From Paracoccaceae bacterium (lineage in GTDB: Bacteria; Pseudomonadota; Alphaproteobacteria; Rhodobacterales; Rhodobacteraceae): a DNA stretch of 32,275 nt. The notes under the pieces were generated by a model. The model made no database searches. It was not told the DNA's origin and saw only the letters and a program-made list of their open reading frames with translations. The first letter of the stretch is position 1; every line of letters begins with the position of its first letter. The translations under genes and the position numbers were made by a program. Shown here one piece after another: positions 28,806 through 32,275 of the stretch. The DNA lies in the NCBI GenBank assembly GCA_947371955.1, contig CANBRQ010000026.1, positions 1 to 32,275 on the forward strand, written 5' to 3'.

Positions 28806-30431
28806 ATGTCATTCACCCTGTCAGGAACCGTGATCGTCAGCGGCACCAAGGCGCATCCCCACGCCTTCCGCCGGCTGAAAGAGGCCCTCCCGGGCATCGA
28901 CTGGCAAGAAGGCGGGGCCTTAGACCGGCCTGCCGTGATCCTGAAAACCGGTGACAGGCCCGAGGGCAGCTTCCGCATCACGGCTTCTGCCCCCGTCGTC
29001 ACGGTGGAAGGCGGTCCGTTCTCTGGCGTGATCTTCGGCGTGGAAGAGTTGATTGCCAAGGCCGAGAATCCCTCTCGCCTGACCGTGACCGAGACGGACC
29101 AGACCCCCGGCCTGACCTACCGCACTTTCTGGACATGGGATCATTCGACCAACTGGGAACTCTCCCAAATCGGCCAGCAGGAAATCGGTGTCTTCAACCC
29201 CTATGGCAAACCGCCCTCGGGCTTCCTGCGCGACTACAAACGCTGCGTGGATTTCTGCAGCCGCAACAAGATCGCTGCGATCGTGATCTATGGCTTCCTG
29301 CGCGATCCGCATGGCGGGGTGGAGGCGGCTCGGGAACTTTGCCGCTACGCCACAGAACGCGGCGTGCGCATCCTTCCAGGCATCGCGATAGGCTCCTATG
29401 GCGGGGTCTATTGGGAAGGTGCCAGCAGGTACAACCTCGCCACTTGGCTGCGCCAAAACCCGCAGCACGCGGCGACGCTGGAGAAGGGCGTGGGCTTCCA
29501 GATCGCCGATCTGGCGTTTCCTTTGAACTTCCCGAAGTCGGACTACACCCTGTCGGCCTGCCCCTCCGCCCCGGAAACCATGGCGTGGATGGAGGAGGGC
29601 GTGGCCTGGCTGACCGAGACTTTCGACATCGGCGGCATCAACATCGAGGCAGGGGACTATGGCGTCTGCGGCTGTGCCCGTTGCGTGGCGCGGCGCGACA
29701 ATGAGCGGGAGGCTGCACGTAGGCGCGAGGTGCACGGCGACTATTGGTCCCACACCGACATGGCAGACAACTTCCCAAGGCTGTACCGCACCGCCAAGGC
29801 GATCAAGCCGGACCTGTGGATTTATTCAGAAATCCAGTGGGATAACCTGTTGGACCCCGTGGCCCACGAGGCGCAGCGGCGCCTCCCAAAGGGCGGCATC
29901 TACCAGCACACCACCAACCGCAGCTATTGGGGTCGCATCCAGCAAGGGCTGACTCGTGGGTATGTCGAAAGCCTGCCGACCCAGCCCAATGTCCTGCGCT
30001 GCCAGTTCGCCTGCCAGTGGAACGGCGATGAGCGGTCAGAGCGCTATGCCCTCAACGCCCGCGTCTTTGGCGAAATGGCGCGGGTTTGTGACCGGACGGG
30101 GATGAACGGCCTGACGATCTGGGGCGAACCCTCGCCGTATCACGCGACGGTGGAACTGTCCTACCTCGCCTTCGCCCGCTTCAGCTGGAACCCAAGCCTG
30201 AGCTTCGAGGACTTCGTCGAACAGGACGCCGCATCCCGGTTGGGCGGGTTGGAGGCGGCGCAGCGCTTCATTGCGATTGCCGAAGAGCTTGACGCCGCAC
30301 AGACCCTGCCAACCGACCGTTTGGAAACCTTGCGGCAAGCCGCGGCAGAGCACCGCGCCGGTGGCGAGATCGGCCGTCGCTGGCTGAGCCTTGAAGACCA
30401 GATCACCCGCAGGCTTTACATGGGGGCCTAG
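28806..30431 (+). CDS. Putative glycoside-hydrolase-like protein (alpha/beta N-domain plus TIM-barrel-like region)
   Basis: 541 aa; GVIFGVEELIAKAENPSRLTVTETDQTPGLTYRTFWTWDHSTNW layout like alpha-glucuronidase/hexosaminidase enzymes with an N-terminal alpha/beta domain; GGINIEAGDYGVCGCARCVARR; RBS GGGAGG upstream. No exact family assigned. Confidence 0.6.
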   Translation: MSFTLSGTVIVSGTKAHPHAFRRLKEALPGIDWQEGGALDRPAVILKTGDRPEGSFRITASAPVVTVEGGPFSGVIFGVEELIAKAENPSRLTVTETDQTPGLTYRTFWTWDHSTNWELSQIGQQEIGVFNPYGKPPSGFLRDYKRCVDFCSRNKIAAIVIYGFLRDPHGGVEAARELCRYATERGVRILPGIAIGSYGGVYWEGASRYNLATWLRQNPQHAATLEKGVGFQIADLAFPLNFPKSDYTLSACPSAPETMAWMEEGVAWLTETFDIGGINIEAGDYGVCGCARCVARRDNEREAARRREVHGDYWSHTDMADNFPRLYRTAKAIKPDLWIYSEIQWDNLLDPVAHEAQRRLPKGGIYQHTTNRSYWGRIQQGLTRGYVESLPTQPNVLRCQFACQWNGDERSERYALNARVFGEMARVCDRTGMNGLTIWGEPSPYHATVELSYLAFARFSWNPSLSFEDFVEQDAASRLGGLEAAQRFIAIAEELDAAQTLPTDRLETLRQAAAEHRAGGEIGRRWLSLEDQITRRLYMGA

Positions 30432-31354
30432 ACGGTGGGCCGCAAAGCCTCGGCCACGGCGAGGTCTGCCATGGCCAATGCGGCCTCGCGTGTTTTAGCG
30501 GCGGCGATGAAGCGGCCATTGTGGCAGAAGCTGGCACCCGGAATACCAGAGGCGGCTTCAAGGTCAGCCCCAGTCAGACCGGCCCATGTGGCGGGCAGGT
30601 CGGCGCGCAAGACGAAGCCGTCTTCGGCGCGGCGGATGCCCGTCACGCACCAGTCCTTGTCCCGGGGATGCACGACGAACAGCAGGTGATCCGCACCGGC
30701 CTTCACGATGGCGGGGCGGAAGGGCATGCCCATCGGCAGTTCCAGCACCCGGCCCGCCCCCGCCGCCACGATGGCTTCTGCCACCACGCCCTCGGCCCGC
30801 AGCTTGGCGGCACTGCGGGAGACACGCGCCTCGACAAAGGCCCGCGCGATGGTCACGGCGCCGTGGAAGGCGCGGGTTTCGGCCTCGGGATCGGTCTCGT
30901 CAAAGTCAGGTTTCAGCATTTCCAGCAGGCCGGGCAGAGTCATGCCGGCCAAGGGGCCAGCGACAGACAGGCTGACGGTGCCGTTGTCCACCTGATCGAC
31001 CGGAAGCACGAAACTGGCATCGAACGAAGCCCATATCGCGTCAACCCGCGCCTCGGGTACGGCCATCGCGGCCAGATAGGCGCGACCGAAGTGCTGCCAG
31101 ATCAACCCGAAGGAACTGAGCGGCTGGCCATCCGCCCGCAAAGGTGCGCCGCGCTGGTGGTGGTCGAAAATCTGTGCCTCGGCATCATACTTGCCACCCA
31201 CGTCATAGATGATCCGGTCCGGCGCGGGGCTGATCCACTCTGCCGCACGGCTGCGCATCAGTTGCGCCTCCGGGTAAAGCCGCGTCAGGATGACCGAGGA
31301 CATCACCTCATCCGCATGAAACCCGCCGGAATGGGTGACGAGGTATTTCACCAT
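30428..31354 (-). CDS. MYG1 family protein (UPF0160; DHH-like predicted metal-dependent hydrolase/exonuclease)
   Basis: 308 aa from ATG 31354; MVKYLVTHSGGFHADEVMSSVILTRLYPEAQLMRSR...IIYDVGGKYDAEAQIFDHHQRGAP...SSFGLIWQHFGRAYL. Confidence 0.93.
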   Translation of the reverse strand: MVKYLVTHSGGFHADEVMSSVILTRLYPEAQLMRSRAAEWISPAPDRIIYDVGGKYDAEAQIFDHHQRGAPLRADGQPLSSFGLIWQHFGRAYLAAMAVPEARVDAIWASFDASFVLPVDQVDNGTVSLSVAGPLAGMTLPGLLEMLKPDFDETDPEAETRAFHGAVTIARAFVEARVSRSAAKLRAEGVVAEAIVAAGAGRVLELPMGMPFRPAIVKAGADHLLFVVHPRDKDWCVTGIRRAEDGFVLRADLPATWAGLTGADLEAASGIPGASFCHNGRFIAAAKTREAALAMADLAVAEALRPTV

Positions 31355-31572
31355 CACGCAGCCTTCCCCATGCGCGTGGTGAAGAGGGTCTGCCAGCCCG
31401 CCACGACCTCTTCCGACAGGAACAGCAGGCCCGCCACATCCTCGACCGACAACCCGTCGGACAGCAGAAGCAGGGCATTGGCCATCCGGGCCTGCACGAC
31501 GTCAGAGGATTTGCTTTGCAGGGCCTTCAGCAGCATGGCGTGATCGTCGGCGGAAAGAAGCATTTGGGTCAT
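31354..31572 (-). CDS. Small helix-turn-helix protein
   Basis: 72 aa from MTQMLLSADDHAML; RMANALLLLSDGLSVEDVAGLLFLSEEVVAGWQTLF has a homeodomain-like HTH pattern; overlaps the MYG1 start by 1 nt. Confidence 0.7.
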   Translation of the reverse strand: MTQMLLSADDHAMLLKALQSKSSDVVQARMANALLLLSDGLSVEDVAGLLFLSEEVVAGWQTLFTTRMGKAA

Positions 31573-31769
31573 CGTCTTTGTGATCTGGGTGAAGCGAGGG
31601 GTGCGCTTGCCACAAAGCGGCGACGGCGGCAACCACTGCCTTGGTCCAAGCCGGGTGCCGCACAGGAACCCGCCGACACGCCCTGAACGGGTCCGATCCG
31701 GGTTTGGGGCCCTTGTCGCCAGCGCTCCAGCGGGTACAATGCCTTCGACCCTTGACCCCGGAGACCGCC

Positions 31770-31955
31770 ATGCCCGCAGCCCCTCAGCAAACCGAACTGG
31801 TGACCTCCTGGAAGGTCGCCTGTGATGGCGGCGTGGGTGCGCTTGGGCATCCCCGGGTCTGGCTGACCATCCCGGAGGACACCGGCTTTGTCGAATGCGG
31901 CTATTGCGACAAGAGGTTCGAGATCGACCGAGAGCACGCCCACAGCGACCACTGA
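31770..31955 (+). CDS. zf-CHCC-type zinc-finger domain protein (NDUFS6-like)
   Basis: 61 aa; [38 protein letters not shown] matches the [11 protein letters not shown]..CxYC layout; ATG at 31770. Confidence 0.85.
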   Translation: MPAAPQQTELVTSWKVACDGGVGALGHPRVWLTIPEDTGFVECGYCDKRFEIDREHAHSDH

Positions 31956-31958
31956 CCT

Positions 31959-32275
31959 TTAGGCCAGTTCAACCTTGAACCTTGGCCCGTACTGGACCTC
32001 TTGCAGACCCATGTCGCGATAGGCCGTCTGGGCTCCAAGATTTTCGCGGTAGGTGCCGATCATCAGAACCTCGGCCTCTGCATCGCGGCTGATCTGCCGA
32101 GCGGCAGCAATCATCGCGCGGCCAAGCCCCGCCCGCCGCCGCCATTCCATGATGAACAGATGTTCGATTTCATGCCGCACCCCGCCCGTCACCAGATTGG
32201 GGCGCGCGACGATCATCGCATAGCCCACCAGCCCTTCTTCCTCGGCCACGACCAGAATGCTGGCCTGCCGTTTCA
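31959..32275 (-). CDS. GNAT family N-acetyltransferase (5' end beyond window)
   Basis: Frame stays open to the window edge (...KRQASILVVAEEEGLVGYAMIVARPN); HLFIMEWRRRAGLGRAMIAAARQ acetyl-CoA-binding motif; AQTAYRDMGLQEV. Confidence 0.85.
   Translation of the reverse strand, partial: KRQASILVVAEEEGLVGYAMIVARPNLVTGGVRHEIEHLFIMEWRRRAGLGRAMIAAARQISRDAEAEVLMIGTYRENLGAQTAYRDMGLQEVQYGPRFKVELA

Overview
GC-rich alphaproteobacterial chromosome segment (gene content and codon style look Rhodobacterales-like; inference only). Left to right: dnaK-dnaJ with an intrinsic terminator; radC; a two-gene minus-strand unit encoding secreted proteins (one a PBP-like/OmpA fusion); a DUF6880-like gene; a divergent, translationally coupled branched-chain-amino-acid-type (Liv) ABC transporter locus with a GntR/FCD regulator, DUF3830, TIGR04076, aldo/keto reductase and DAO-type FAD oxidoreductase (the best candidate for an undescribed catabolic module); a hybrid histidine kinase; a hydroxypyruvate isomerase-like gene; an arsenate detoxification operon (ArsR-ArsC fusion, GAPDH, ArsJ); a HisD paralog plus SDR pair; a low-GC secreted orphan; a NitT/TauT-type ABC operon preceded by an array of palindromes and followed by a glycoside-hydrolase-like gene; MYG1 plus a small HTH gene; a zf-CHCC protein; and a truncated GNAT. 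I saw no rRNA, tRNA, CRISPR array or intact insertion sequence. Product names come from reading the translated sequences, with no database search.
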